The notes: generated from the sequence alone by a model not told the origin. A stretch of 64,000 nucleotides of DNA from Nocardia aurantiaca (GCF_009708175.1 NZ_WMBB01000010.1:248001-312000), one strand, 5' to 3'; positions 19,412 to 28,008 are shown, numbered from the stretch's first letter. Made by a program: numbers and translations.

Positions 19412-20230
19412 TCAGTTACCTTGGGCGGCAATGGAAATCGGCTGCCAGGTGCGCCAGGTCTGCAGCCGCGACTCGTAGTCCGCGGTGGCGATAGCCAGCG
19501 GGAGCTCGCCGAGGAAGATGCGCAGCGGCGGCTCTTCGGCGTCGACGACGGCGAGGATGGCGGCCCGGGTGGCGGCGGGCTCGCCGCGGCGGACCGACGA
19601 GCGCTGGGCGGCGCGGGCCGCGCGGGCGTCGTCGTAGGCGGGATTCGGGGTGGCGTGCCGTGAGGACGGCCCGGCCCAGTCGGTGTCGAAGCCGCCCGGC
19701 TCGATGAGGGTCACATGGATGCCGAAGGGCGCGACCTCCTGGGCCAGGGACTGGGAGAAGCCCTCGAGGGCCCACTTCGAGGCGTGGTAGGCGCCCAGGT
19801 TCTGGAAGGCCGAGATGCCGCCGATGCTGGAGACCTGCAGGATGTGACCGCTGCGCTGCTCACGCAGGATGGGCAGCGCGGCCTGGGTCACCCACATCGC
19901 GCCGAACACATTGGTTTCCAGCTGGTCCCGGAACTCCTGCTCAGTGAGCTCCTCGATCATGCCGAACTGGCCGTAGCCGGCATTGTTCACCACGACGTCG
20001 AGCCGCCCGAAGTGGTCGGCCGCCTGCCGCACGGCGGCGAAGTCGGCATCGCGGTCGGTGACGTCGAGCCGAACCGCGAGGAAGGTCTCCGGATACTTGG
20101 CGACCAGATCGTCCAGGGTTCGCAACTCGCGCGCGGCGCCGGCGACACGGTCCCCGCGCTCGAGTGCCGCGAGTGCCCATTCCCGCCCGAAACCCCTCGA
20201 TACGCCGGTGATGAACCACACTTTGCTCAT
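19412..20230 (-). CDS. SDR family oxidoreductase under a MerR-type promoter
   Basis: The 272-residue protein starts MSKVWFITGVSRGFGREWA, which contains the TGxxxGxG cofactor motif. NNAGYG, the serine in QVSSIGG and YHASK are all present, so it is a complete classical SDR of the retinol-dehydrogenase-like subgroup. The start at 20230 is chosen because the glycine motif then lies at the usual distance from the N-terminus and because a promoter ends just upstream. The region before it carries a palindrome in a 19-base spacer, the layout of MerR-regulated promoters, so the gene is probably induced by an unknown ligand or stress. The substrate is unknown. Confidence 0.9.
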   Translation of the reverse strand: MSKVWFITGVSRGFGREWALAALERGDRVAGAARELRTLDDLVAKYPETFLAVRLDVTDRDADFAAVRQAADHFGRLDVVVNNAGYGQFGMIEELTEQEFRDQLETNVFGAMWVTQAALPILREQRSGHILQVSSIGGISAFQNLGAYHASKWALEGFSQSLAQEVAPFGIHVTLIEPGGFDTDWAGPSSRHATPNPAYDDARAARAAQRSSVRRGEPAATRAAILAVVDAEEPPLRIFLGELPLAIATADYESRLQTWRTWQPISIAAQGN

Positions 20231-20238
20231 GTGATCCG

Positions 20239-20269
20239 ACCCTAGCCAGCTGGAGTGCACTCCAAGCAA
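20239..20269 (-). promoter_or_regulatory. MerR-type promoter with perfect 14-base palindrome
   Basis: Reading the minus strand, TTGCTT (20269-20264) and TAGGGT (20244-20239) are separated by exactly 19 bases. The spacer region is filled by the perfect palindrome TGGAGTGCACTCCA (20251-20264). An over-long spacer with a central palindrome is the hallmark of promoters activated by MerR-family proteins. The start codon at 20230 lies eight bases beyond the -10, so the transcript is probably leaderless. No merR-like gene is adjacent. Confidence 0.75.
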
Positions 20270-20313
20270 GAGCTTGACGACCATGCCGCTGTCCATCTGG
20301 CATCTCACGCTGA

Positions 20314-20520
20314 GACCAGATCCTGCCGCCGCCCTCGGCGAACCAGCTCGTCGAAACCTATAGCCAGCATCCCGACGCCCACGTGACCTACGCCGGGGAC
20401 CGCGCCGGCGAGCACGTCGTCGCCCAGGTCATCGGCGGTCCCGCAGCCCTCATCGGGTGGGCGCGTTCGAGCTGGTGGCGGCCCTGGGGCCAGGCCCTGT
20501 TCCAGGTCATGGCGCTGTGA
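20314..20520 (+). pseudogene. C-terminal remnant of an unidentified gene
   Basis: An open frame of 68 codons without a sensible start runs from a stop at 20311 to the TGA at 20518. It encodes a protein-like stretch including VETYSQHPDAHVTYAG and GGPAALIGWARSSWW, with G or C in nearly every third position, as in real genes of this genome. It looks like the surviving C-terminus of a deleted gene. I do not recognise the family. Confidence 0.5.
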
Positions 20521-20634
20521 TGAACCATTCGCGTAAGTAACGCTCGGATCTCCCCCGACGACGTCTCCGGTGGTAGACGGCCCGACGCGCAGGGCCTGAC
20601 AGTTCACTTGTCGGGGTGAGATGGGGATTCGGGC

Positions 20635-22284
20635 ATGGATATTCGTGATTTCGTGAAGCGGCATCGGATCGCGTCGGCGGTCGCGGCGCCGGCGGCGCTC
20701 GGCGTCGCGGTCGCGGTGGCGGCCACTTTCGCGCTCACTTCATCACCCGGCGAGAAGCGCGCCGATCCGGCGCTCACCTCGTCGGTCACGGAGTGCCATG
20801 ACATGGTGACCATCTCGGTGGCCGGGCGCAATGACTCCCCGCAGTCGGGCACCACGAAGATGCTGGTCGACGCCAATGGCAACGAGCTGCCCGCGGCCTT
20901 GTCGGACGACTACCAGAGCCACTGGGTGGATCCGGTGGTGAACGCGCCCAACGGCTCGGTCGACTCCAACTCGTACTCGGCCGTGTACATCTCCTACCCG
21001 GCGAACCTGGACAGCTACGAGAACGCCGTCGATACCGGTGTCGCCAATACCGAACAGGTGATGCGCGACATCTCCGCGGCCTGCCCCAACACCAAGTTCG
21101 CCATCGTCGGCTACAGCGAGGGCGCGGATGTGGCACGCCGGGTGGCCATGCAGATCGGCCATCAGACGGCGGGCGCGGACGGCAAGTACGGGATCGTGGA
21201 TCCCGGCAATGTCGCCGGCGTGGTCATCCTCGCCGACTCCGGCCGCACCGCCGGGGACGGTCCGTTCCCGGGCGCGAAGGATCCCTACAGCCACCCCGAC
21301 AACTTCGGTCAGAGCTACCAGAGCGGCAAGGAGATCGCGGGCGGACAGGGTGCGCTGCAGGGCAATGCCGGTGACTTCGGCTCGCTGAACGGCCGGATCG
21401 CCTCCTTCTGCTCCGACGGCGACCTCACCTGCGCCGCGCCGAAGAACATCTCGCTGCTGCAGCTGGCCATCAATGTCGGCCGCCAGATCAATGCCGACCA
21501 GATGCAGAGCGACGGCCTCACCCCTACCACGGGCATGGACGTCGCGGTGGTGCTGGGCAAGATCGCCGGTGACGCCTTCGCCGATATCGCGCACAACCCG
21601 GGCTGGTGGACGAGCAAGGAGACCTTCCTCGACGTCCTGCTCAAGGTGTCGGACCCCAATTACAAGCCGAACCAGGACAACCCGACCCCGGTGGCCGCGG
21701 ATTCCATTCAGGCCGAGAACATGGCGCCGCTGGCCTACCTGCCGCAGAAGGTCTTCAACGAGGTCATCGGCCTGATCACCACCAACCAGAACACCATCCC
21801 GGTGCTGCTGAACGACCCGTACAACCTCACCCTCGGCCCGAACGGCACCGGCCACCACTTCGACTACTGGCGTGACTCGAACCCCGACAACGGCAAGCCC
21901 CTGACCTCCGCGGAGTATGCCGCCGCGTGGCTCACCGAGCTCGCCAAGGAGGCCCAGGCGGGCCAGCTGAACCCGAAGACCCTCACCGCGACCAGCACCA
22001 CCACTTCGGCTCCGGCCGTGCTGGCCGCCGCCCCGAAGACCGCCACCTCCGGATCCACCACGCCCGCAACGGGTTCCACCACCCCGACGGTCACCACCAC
22101 CCCGGCCGCCCCGGTCACGACGACGCCGGCCGCGACGACGCCGCCGACCACCACGGTGACCCCCGACACCACGACCGCGCCGGTCACCACGACCACCTCG
22201 CCGACGACCACCACGACGGTCCCGACCACCACCCCGCTGGTCACCACCACGACCCCGACCGTCACCACCACCCCTTCGCACTGA
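20635..22284 (+). CDS. Secreted cutinase-family serine hydrolase with Thr/Pro-rich tail
   Basis: The 549-residue protein has an N-terminal hydrophobic segment (about residues 12-35) that would act as a signal peptide or anchor. The central domain has the cutinase/alpha-beta-hydrolase nucleophile motif GYSEGAD and a later HHFDYW that may supply the histidine. The family cleaves ester bonds of lipids or cutin-like polymers outside the cell. From about residue 450 on, the sequence is almost only Thr, Pro, Ala, Val and Ser, a wall-spanning or glycosylated linker common in actinobacterial surface proteins. The ATG is preceded by a purine-rich stretch (GGGGAT). It stands alone, with its stop only ten bases from the convergent uppP. 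Confidence 0.9.
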   Translation: MDIRDFVKRHRIASAVAAPAALGVAVAVAATFALTSSPGEKRADPALTSSVTECHDMVTISVAGRNDSPQSGTTKMLVDANGNELPAALSDDYQSHWVDPVVNAPNGSVDSNSYSAVYISYPANLDSYENAVDTGVANTEQVMRDISAACPNTKFAIVGYSEGADVARRVAMQIGHQTAGADGKYGIVDPGNVAGVVILADSGRTAGDGPFPGAKDPYSHPDNFGQSYQSGKEIAGGQGALQGNAGDFGSLNGRIASFCSDGDLTCAAPKNISLLQLAINVGRQINADQMQSDGLTPTTGMDVAVVLGKIAGDAFADIAHNPGWWTSKETFLDVLLKVSDPNYKPNQDNPTPVAADSIQAENMAPLAYLPQKVFNEVIGLITTNQNTIPVLLNDPYNLTLGPNGTGHHFDYWRDSNPDNGKPLTSAEYAAAWLTELAKEAQAGQLNPKTLTATSTTTSAPAVLAAAPKTATSGSTTPATGSTTPTVTTTPAAPVTTTPAATTPPTTTVTPDTTTAPVTTTTSPTTTTTVPTTTPLVTTTTPTVTTTPSH

Positions 22285-22294
22285 GGGGCGCGGG

Positions 22295-23245
22295 TCAGCG
22301 GATGGTGAACCAGACGAGGCTGCCGAGGCCCGCCACCAGGCAGTAGATGGCGAACGGGGTCAGGGTCTTGGTCTCGAAGTAGGCCGTGAGGAACTTGACC
22401 GAGATATAGGACAGGACCCCCGCGACCACGCTGCCCGCGAAGGCCGGACCGAGGATGGCGTGGTTCTCGTGCTTGAAGAGTTCCGGCATCTTCAGCACGC
22501 CGGCCGCCAGGATGACCGGGGTGGCCAGCAGGAACGCGAAACGGGCGGCGTCCTCATGGCGCATGCCCTTGAACAGGCCCGCGACTATGGTGCTGCCGGA
22601 GCGGCTGATGCCGGGGAAGAGCGCGGCGATCTGGGCGGCGCCGATCAGGGTGGCGTCGCGCACACTCAGGCGGGACAGGCGGACATCGGAGGCGCGGGCC
22701 GGGTCGGTCATGGGCAGCACGATGGTGTCCTCCATGGAGAGGTCACCGGTGCGACCGGTGGGGCTGGACAGCACGAAATCGGGTTCGTGATCGCGTTTGC
22801 GCATGATCTCCGCGGACAACAGCACGAACCCGTTGATCGCCAGGAAGATGGAGGTCGGGACGGGCGTGCCCAGGTAGTTGCGGACGGCTTTCTCCAGGAG
22901 CAGACCGGCCAGGCCCACCGGAATCGTCGCGATCACCAGCAGCACGCCCAATCGTGCTTCGGGCGTGCGTATCTGGCGTGTCAGCGCCACGTCCCACAGG
23001 CCCTGGAGAATGCGCACCCAGTCTCGCCAGAAGAAGATGACCAGGGCCAGCGCGGTGGCGACGTGCATGGCCACCAGCAGCGCCAGGTACGGCGAGTCCT
23101 TGGCGGACATGCTCAGGTCGTCGGCCCACTTGCCGCCGACCCAGGCGGGCAACAGGATGCTGTGGCCCAGGCTGGAGACCGGGAAGAGTTCACTCACCCC
23201 TTGCAGTGCGCCGACGATGATCGATTCCAGGTAACTGATGGCCAT
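22295..23245 (-). CDS. uppP: Undecaprenyl-diphosphatase
   Basis: This 316-residue polytopic membrane protein begins MAISYLESIIVGALQG and contains the conserved GxxE-type region (QGVSELFPVSSLGH) and the PGISRSGST motif of the BacA/UppP family. It dephosphorylates undecaprenyl pyrophosphate so that the lipid carrier can be reused for peptidoglycan and arabinogalactan precursors, and extra copies give bacitracin resistance. The open frame continues upstream, but the family N-terminus fixes the start at 23245. An inverted repeat GAACACCCCG / CGGGGTGTTC (23280-23289 and 23335-23344) lies upstream and may be regulatory. Confidence 0.95.
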   Translation of the reverse strand: MAISYLESIIVGALQGVSELFPVSSLGHSILLPAWVGGKWADDLSMSAKDSPYLALLVAMHVATALALVIFFWRDWVRILQGLWDVALTRQIRTPEARLGVLLVIATIPVGLAGLLLEKAVRNYLGTPVPTSIFLAINGFVLLSAEIMRKRDHEPDFVLSSPTGRTGDLSMEDTIVLPMTDPARASDVRLSRLSVRDATLIGAAQIAALFPGISRSGSTIVAGLFKGMRHEDAARFAFLLATPVILAAGVLKMPELFKHENHAILGPAFAGSVVAGVLSYISVKFLTAYFETKTLTPFAIYCLVAGLGSLVWFTIR

Positions 23246-23342
23246 TCGAATTCCTGACGAGGGGGCGGTGCGGGGATCCGAACACCCCGGTCGCGCCGGG
23301 GCAGCTCGCTTGGCGAGGCTACTCGATGCCGTGTCGGGGTGT

Positions 23343-23534
23343 TCACACGCGGTGGACCACAGGGGGACGGCCGGGCAGGATCGGGGCGATCGGATTTTCG
23401 GCGATCTCGGGGTGGGCGCGGCGCAGGAGCTGCCGGTCCATCGCCTCGACGGGGCTGCGGGAGCGGATATCCCGGCCGTGGTGTTCCTCGACGGCGTGTT
23501 CGAACACCCCGCCGGGGTATTCGATGCGGCGCAC
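23343..23534 (-). CDS. Small hypothetical protein
   Basis: A short minus-strand frame encodes about 63 residues (VRRIEYPGGVFEHAVEEHHG onwards) and ends in PPVVHRV. Almost every codon ends in G or C, unlike the other frames here, so it is probably real. The GTG at 23534 is preceded by GGGAA. A TTG at 23570 is an alternative start. The product is soluble, charged and of unknown function. It lies 97 bases before uppP on the same strand and could share its transcript. Confidence 0.5.
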   Translation of the reverse strand: MRRIEYPGGVFEHAVEEHHGRDIRSRSPVEAMDRQLLRRAHPEIAENPIAPILPGRPPVVHRV

Positions 23535-23617
23535 GCATTCCCGCGTGCGGCGAATTTCGCCTGGACGCAATCCATTTGCGCCGCGCTGAGCCCGGCTGCG
23601 TGGAATACTTCCGCGAT

Positions 23618-23878
23618 ATGCAGTACAGGGGATTCGACAATCCCGACGCCGGCGAGGATCCCGAGGCAGCTCAGGCCCGCATCTTCCTCGAGGAATTGGA
23701 AAGACATGTAGTCAAACTGACCCGGCGATTGCAGACCGCACCCACCCCCGAAGCCCGGCAGGCGATCAATGCCGAACTCTCCACGGTGCGCCGGTATCTG
23801 GATCGCATTCACCGCAGATTCCCGGGAATCGCCGTCGCGCAACCGTTTCCCGGCTCACCGGGCGCACCCGCCCTCTAG
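23618..23878 (+). CDS. Small hypothetical protein with predicted helical hairpin
   Basis: The 86-residue product begins MQYRGFDNPDAGEDPEAAQ. A central region rich in Leu, Glu and Arg (about residues 20-65, EELERHVVKLTRRLQ) suggests two amphipathic helices or a coiled coil. No signal peptide, membrane helix or catalytic motif is visible. Codon use is typical of the genome. It is divergent from the small minus-strand gene at 23343 and convergent with the regulator at 23886. Function unknown. Confidence 0.7.
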   Translation: MQYRGFDNPDAGEDPEAAQARIFLEELERHVVKLTRRLQTAPTPEARQAINAELSTVRRYLDRIHRRFPGIAVAQPFPGSPGAPAL

Positions 23879-23885
23879 ATCGGGC

Positions 23886-24596
23886 TCATCGAGCGAGTTG
23901 CGCGCGCCAGCGTTCCGCGGAGCGGACCATATCGAGGCCGACCCGCTCCAGGTACTGGCTCATGCCCAGTAGCCGTACCCCGGCGGGCGTGGCCGAACCC
24001 AGGGTGTCAGCGCCGTCGCGCGCCGTCGCCGCCAGCCGCTCATGAGCGCGTGCGTCCGCGAGAGTGGCTCGGTACCAAGCGGATTCGTCAATGACATAGC
24101 GATCTCGGCGGCTGCCCGGATCCCGGTCCCGCCGGATCAACGCCCGCTCCTCGAGGTAGCCGACGGCCGCGGACACCGTTGCCGGACTCACCCTCAGATC
24201 CCCCACCAACTCGGCGGCGGTGAGGCTGCCAGAGTCAGCGACATAGAGGCGGGCCAGCACCGCCGAGGCCATGCGCGGCATCCCGGCCTGCGCGAACAGC
24301 ATCGCGAACCGGGCGCTGAACTCGGACAGCAGTGCCGGGCTGCGGCCGTATTCGTCTACGCTGGAAGGCTTTTCGACCCGCTTGGGCCGGGACGCGCCGC
24401 GGCGCGAGCGCACCGCGGTGGCGGCCTGCGCCAGATCGGCGCGATAGCGGCCGGGTCCGCCATTGCGAGTCACCTCCCGGCTCACGGTCGAGGTCGGCCG
24501 ATGGAGCTGCCGGGCGATCTCGGCAAAGCCGAGGCCCCGGGCCAGCCCCGCGGCGATGAGACGGCGATCCTCCTGGCTGAGTCTTCCTCCGGGCAT
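23886..24596 (-). CDS. Regulator with N-terminal IS30-like HTH and MarR/GbsR-type winged helix
   Basis: The 236-residue protein starts at 24596, where GAAGGAG precedes ATG. Residues 5-60 (LSQEDRRLIAAGLARGLG, EIARQLHRPTSTVSREV) form a helix-turn-helix of the kind found in IS30 transposases. Residues 90-170 (SLTAAELVGDLRVSPATVSAAVGYLEERALIRR) form a winged-helix DNA-binding domain of the MarR/GbsR type. Both parts look complete, so it is probably a DNA-binding regulator with two reading heads rather than a transposase. A direct repeat ATTGCA upstream may be its own operator. Its targets are unknown. Confidence 0.85.
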   Translation of the reverse strand: MPGGRLSQEDRRLIAAGLARGLGFAEIARQLHRPTSTVSREVTRNGGPGRYRADLAQAATAVRSRRGASRPKRVEKPSSVDEYGRSPALLSEFSARFAMLFAQAGMPRMASAVLARLYVADSGSLTAAELVGDLRVSPATVSAAVGYLEERALIRRDRDPGSRRDRYVIDESAWYRATLADARAHERLAATARDGADTLGSATPAGVRLLGMSQYLERVGLDMVRSAERWRAQLAR

Positions 24597-24934
24597 CGGA
24601 GCGGCTCCTTCATCAGATGCCGCCGAAGCGGCGCGGCTCCACCCTATTGCAACATACGACCTGCGATATTGCATTGAACTCTCTGCCGGAGGTGCACGAA
24701 TCCCCTTGTCGCACTGACATTCTAAAAATCTCGACGGTATTCGCTTATTGCCCGTTGCGTGAACGCAACGTAGCGTTCACTCTCGTTCGAACGGCTCCCC
24801 TGCGCCACGGCCACCTGACACGCAATCGCCTGCCTCGCAGTGGAATTCAGATGGAAAGCACGCATTCGAATAGCGTTCGGTGGCAATGGAATTTGCGTCA
24901 TCACGCGCGAAAGTGGACGGCGGGCGACCCGAAT
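24597..24934. promoter_or_regulatory. AT-richer intergenic region with ATTGCA direct repeats
   Basis: No gene is visible. Two copies of ATTGCA (24646-24651 and 24668-24673) lie 22 bases apart, two helical turns, about 50 bases upstream of the regulator gene on the other strand, and may be an autoregulatory site. The stretch 24700-24900 is low in GC for this genome and shows no coding bias in any frame. Confidence 0.35.
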
Positions 24935-26017
24935 TCAGAGCCCCGCCAGATCGGCGAGCACGGTGAAATCCATGATGTCGGCCTCGGCGAGGAACACCGG
25001 TTGGGTGGTGTGCGTCCCTCGCACTCGCACCTCACCGCGCGGGCCGCCGTAACTCACCCGCGCCGCACCGCGCTCGATGACGCGCACATCCAGGCTGCGC
25101 GCGGCCTCCGCCAGCGAGGCGAAGAGCAGCATGCCCTCGTAACAGGATTCGCCGATATTGTTCAGCGCCGGGGCCAGCTGCCCGAATCGGGCGGTATAGC
25201 GACCGCCGAAGGCCATCCCCTCGCGCGAGACCAGGCTCTCGAAATAGCCGCAGGCCGTGAACAATCCGCGCGCGCTGTCCGGCCCGCCCGCGTACAGCAC
25301 GTCCTCGCCGATCATCATGCTCAATCGCAGCCGCCCGTCGTCCAACCCGGCCGCCACGAACGCGCGATTGAACGCGGCGCAGTCCGCTCCGACCATGAAC
25401 ACCAGCACGCCCTGGGCCGCCGAGGCGCGGATCAGGTCGAGGACGGCGCTGAAATCTCGGCCGCCCAGCGGGGTGAACACCTCACCGACCACGGCCATAT
25501 CCGTGCCCCGCACGAATTCCGCGGTGGCCCTGGCGGTTTCCCGCGGCCACACGTAGTCGTTGCCGACGACGCACCAGCGGCGGATACCCAGTTCGGCACG
25601 GAACCAGCGCAGGGCGGGGAACAATTGCTGGTCCGGGGTCTCCCCCACCATGTAGACGCCGTCGGAGTCCTCGCCGCCCTCGTAGAAGGTGGTGTAGACG
25701 TAGGGCACGCGACCCGCGGTGTGCGGGGTGATCGCCTTGCGGGCATTGGACAGATGCCACCCGACCACGCCGTCGATCATGCCCTGGCTCACCATCCGGT
25801 CGATCTGCGCGGCCAGCATCGGCGGCGGCGCGCCGGCGTCCACGGTGCGCAGCCGCACCGGGCGGCCCAGAATGCCGCCGAGGCCGTTGATGTCCTCGAC
25901 CGCGAGCGTCGCGCAGGCCTCACAGGACGGCCCGAAGATGCCGGCGGGCCCGCTCAGCGGCACCACCAGGGCCAGGTCCACCGTGGCCCGGCGGGACCGG
26001 AAGTCTCGTGGCGTCAT
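24935..26017 (-). CDS. Cytosolic amide/urea-type ligand-binding protein (AmiC-like)
   Basis: This 360-residue protein has the fold signature of type I periplasmic binding proteins of the Leu/Ile/Val and amide/urea group: VPLSGPAGIFGPSC near residue 20, VVGWHLSNARKAITP near 85, and GNDYVWPRETARA near 152. It has no signal peptide or lipobox, so it cannot be a normal transporter component. The best known cytosolic relative is AmiC, which senses amides and controls an antiterminator. No permease genes are nearby. It faces the TetR gene at 26149 across about 130 bases, so a sensory pairing is possible but unproven. Confidence 0.85.
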   Translation of the reverse strand: MTPRDFRSRRATVDLALVVPLSGPAGIFGPSCEACATLAVEDINGLGGILGRPVRLRTVDAGAPPPMLAAQIDRMVSQGMIDGVVGWHLSNARKAITPHTAGRVPYVYTTFYEGGEDSDGVYMVGETPDQQLFPALRWFRAELGIRRWCVVGNDYVWPRETARATAEFVRGTDMAVVGEVFTPLGGRDFSAVLDLIRASAAQGVLVFMVGADCAAFNRAFVAAGLDDGRLRLSMMIGEDVLYAGGPDSARGLFTACGYFESLVSREGMAFGGRYTARFGQLAPALNNIGESCYEGMLLFASLAEAARSLDVRVIERGAARVSYGGPRGEVRVRGTHTTQPVFLAEADIMDFTVLADLAGL

Positions 26018-26135
26018 CGATCATCACCGCCGTCATCTCTGCCTGCGTCCGCGTGTACTGCGCGGTACATGCCGCAGGGGCACGATAGTACCGTTTCGCC
26101 GGGAACCGGGAAATCGCTACGGCCCGGCGCGGCCC

Positions 26136-26149
26136 TATAGTGGCCCCGG
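26136..26149 (+). promoter_or_regulatory. -10 box of an apparently leaderless tetR gene
   Basis: TATAGT at 26136-26141 is followed after seven bases by the GTG at 26149, so transcription would start at or next to the start codon. No Shine-Dalgarno sequence precedes that GTG. Confidence 0.6.
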
Positions 26150-26799
26150 TGAACAGTCCTGACGCGCGTGAGCTGATCTTGCTCGCCGGTGAGCGCACCA
26201 TCGCCGAACGCGGGCCGGATGTGGCACTGCGGGATATCGCGGTGGCGGCGGGACAGCGCAACAACTCCGCGGTGCACTACCACTTCGGTTCCCGTGACGG
26301 ACTGATCGCGGCCATCATCGAACGGCACCAGCCGGCACTGGAATCGCGGCGCACCGAACTGCTGGCGGACCACGAGGCCGCGGGCGCGCCGGACAGCGTG
26401 GCCGCGCTGGTCGCGATTCTGGTGCGGCCCATGTTCGACGTGCCCTACGCCGGGGGGTCGACGCACTACGCGCGCTTCCTGGAGCAGGCGCGGGCGCATC
26501 CCGCCGTGACCGGCCCGAACCTGCATGAAAAGCGCTGGGCCGCAACGCGTGTGCTGGTGGCGCGGCTCTACCGGGCCATGCCCGATCTCACTCCGGCGCA
26601 GCGGCGGTACCGGCTCCAGGGCATGACCACCGTCATGTTCGCGCTGCTCGCCGACTACGAACGCCAGGACCTGCCCACCGCGGCGGAACGCGACGACGCG
26701 CGGGACAGCATCATCGCCATGATCGTCGGGCTGCTGACCGAGCCCGTCGATCATGGCACGGTGCGGGCGTCCGGATCGAAGCCGCCGGGGATCTCGTAG
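26149..26799 (+). CDS. TetR/AcrR family transcriptional regulator
   Basis: The 216-residue protein has an N-terminal TetR helix-turn-helix (residues about 5-55, with ERGPDVALRDIAVAAG and NNSAVHYHFGSRDGLIAAI). The all-helical C-terminal domain contains HYARFLEQARAHP and a late GMTTVMFALLADYE segment that would form the ligand pocket and dimer interface. GTG at 26149 is preferred to an in-frame GTG at 26140 because a TATAGT -10 box lies just upstream. It is divergent from the AmiC-like binding protein, the likeliest local target. Confidence 0.9.
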   Translation: MNSPDARELILLAGERTIAERGPDVALRDIAVAAGQRNNSAVHYHFGSRDGLIAAIIERHQPALESRRTELLADHEAAGAPDSVAALVAILVRPMFDVPYAGGSTHYARFLEQARAHPAVTGPNLHEKRWAATRVLVARLYRAMPDLTPAQRRYRLQGMTTVMFALLADYERQDLPTAAERDDARDSIIAMIVGLLTEPVDHGTVRASGSKPPGIS

Positions 26800-26990
26800 A
26801 CCACACCGCCGCTGCGCGGATACGTGGTCTTCCTCCGGTGCGATGATCCTGCCGCCGTGACTCCCGAGCGGTTCGTCATTCCGCGGCGGGCGCCCGGCTG
26901 CCGGTCATGGCCCAGCAGTTGTCGGCCGGTGCCGGCGGATCGGGTGTCCGGGCTTCCTTCGACCGCGCGCGTGCGGTCGACCGGCCCTGC

Positions 26991-27842
26991 TCAGAAGCGG
27001 CGAGCTCCGGCCACCGGCATGGTGGTCAAGGGCGAGATCTTCACGCCGGAACCGTAGTCGCTGGCGTGAATGACCTCTCCGTCGCCGAGGTACAGCGCCG
27101 AATGGCTGCCACCGTAATAGGACACCAGATCGCCCGGCTCCAATTCGTCCAGCGATACCGGAGTTCCGGCGGCCAATTGCGAATAACTGGTGCGCGGCAC
27201 ATCGACTCCGGCCTCGCGATAGGACCACTGCACCAAACCCGAGCAGTCGAAGGAGTCCGGGCCGTCGCCGCCCGCGCTGTAGCTCGCGCCGAGCTTGGTG
27301 CGGGCCGCCTCGATGGCGCGCTCACCGGCCTTCTTCGGCATGGCCGCGGGCACCGGCGCGGGCCCTGGCGCGGGATCGGTCACACCGGGGACTCCGGTCA
27401 GCCGAGGCAGGTCGGCCGGCACCGTGACGGTGCCGAGACCGGCGACCATTACCGAGCGGGATTCCGGTGCGGGCATCGCGGGGCGCAGCGGCTCCGGCGA
27501 CAGCGATTGGACCGGAACGGGATCCGGCGATGGGTCGGCCGGGGTAATGGCGACCCGTTCGGGAATCGCGACCATCCGCGAGGCATCCGCCTCCCCGACC
27601 GCGGAGGACTCTCCGACGGCGGGCTGTGGGACGGGAGCGGCGATGCCGAATTGGGCGGCGATCTCGTTCGGGATCTCGATTTCCCCGATGCCGGGAACCG
27701 AGACGGGCGCCGCGTGCGCCTGGCCCGCTGGGAACAGCAGGGCCGCTCCGGCGGCCGCCGCACCGAGGACTCCTGTCAGCAGGGTCCGCCGGCTCAGCCG
27801 CGGAAGAACTCGAACCTTCTGTCTATCACCGATCGTTTCCAT
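26991..27842 (-). CDS. Tat-exported NlpC/P60 cell-wall hydrolase
   Basis: The 283-residue protein starts at 27842 with GAGGA upstream. Its N-terminus has SRRTLLTG followed by a hydrophobic stretch and AHA before the predicted cleavage site, a twin-arginine signal. A Pro/Val-rich linker (about 50-170) precedes a C-terminal NlpC/P60 domain with the catalytic cysteine in FDCSGLVQWSY and the histidines in SHSALYLG and VIHAS. Such enzymes cleave peptide stems of peptidoglycan, like RipA and RipB of mycobacteria. Two short segments, VPGIGEIEIPNEIAAQFG and VAGLGTVTVPADLPRL, look like a degenerate internal repeat in the linker. A palindromic operator lies upstream. Confidence 0.93.
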   Translation of the reverse strand: METIGDRQKVRVLPRLSRRTLLTGVLGAAAAGAALLFPAGQAHAAPVSVPGIGEIEIPNEIAAQFGIAAPVPQPAVGESSAVGEADASRMVAIPERVAITPADPSPDPVPVQSLSPEPLRPAMPAPESRSVMVAGLGTVTVPADLPRLTGVPGVTDPAPGPAPVPAAMPKKAGERAIEAARTKLGASYSAGGDGPDSFDCSGLVQWSYREAGVDVPRTSYSQLAAGTPVSLDELEPGDLVSYYGGSHSALYLGDGEVIHASDYGSGVKISPLTTMPVAGARRF

Positions 27843-28008
27843 GAGCGCTCGTCCTCCGATCAAGCCGTGAAAGCTGTCCGGTATCCGTCGATCACGCGAA
27901 TTTTTCGGTACTGCCAGCAGATCCGAAAGTGCATATTTCGCCGGAAGATCAGGAGGCGCAATAAAAGACATGCGTTTTATCCATAACGAAACAGTAACCA
28001 TTGACCGT

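Noticed and set aside
23280..23344. GAACACCCCG / CGGGGTGTTC inverted repeat upstream of uppP as a transposon end pair
   Set aside because: Arms are only ten bases, face each other over 45 bases and enclose no transposase; a hairpin or regulator site is likelier.
26800..26990. Open frames between tetR and the NlpC/P60 gene
   Set aside because: They are short extensions of shadow frames without ribosome sites or coding bias.
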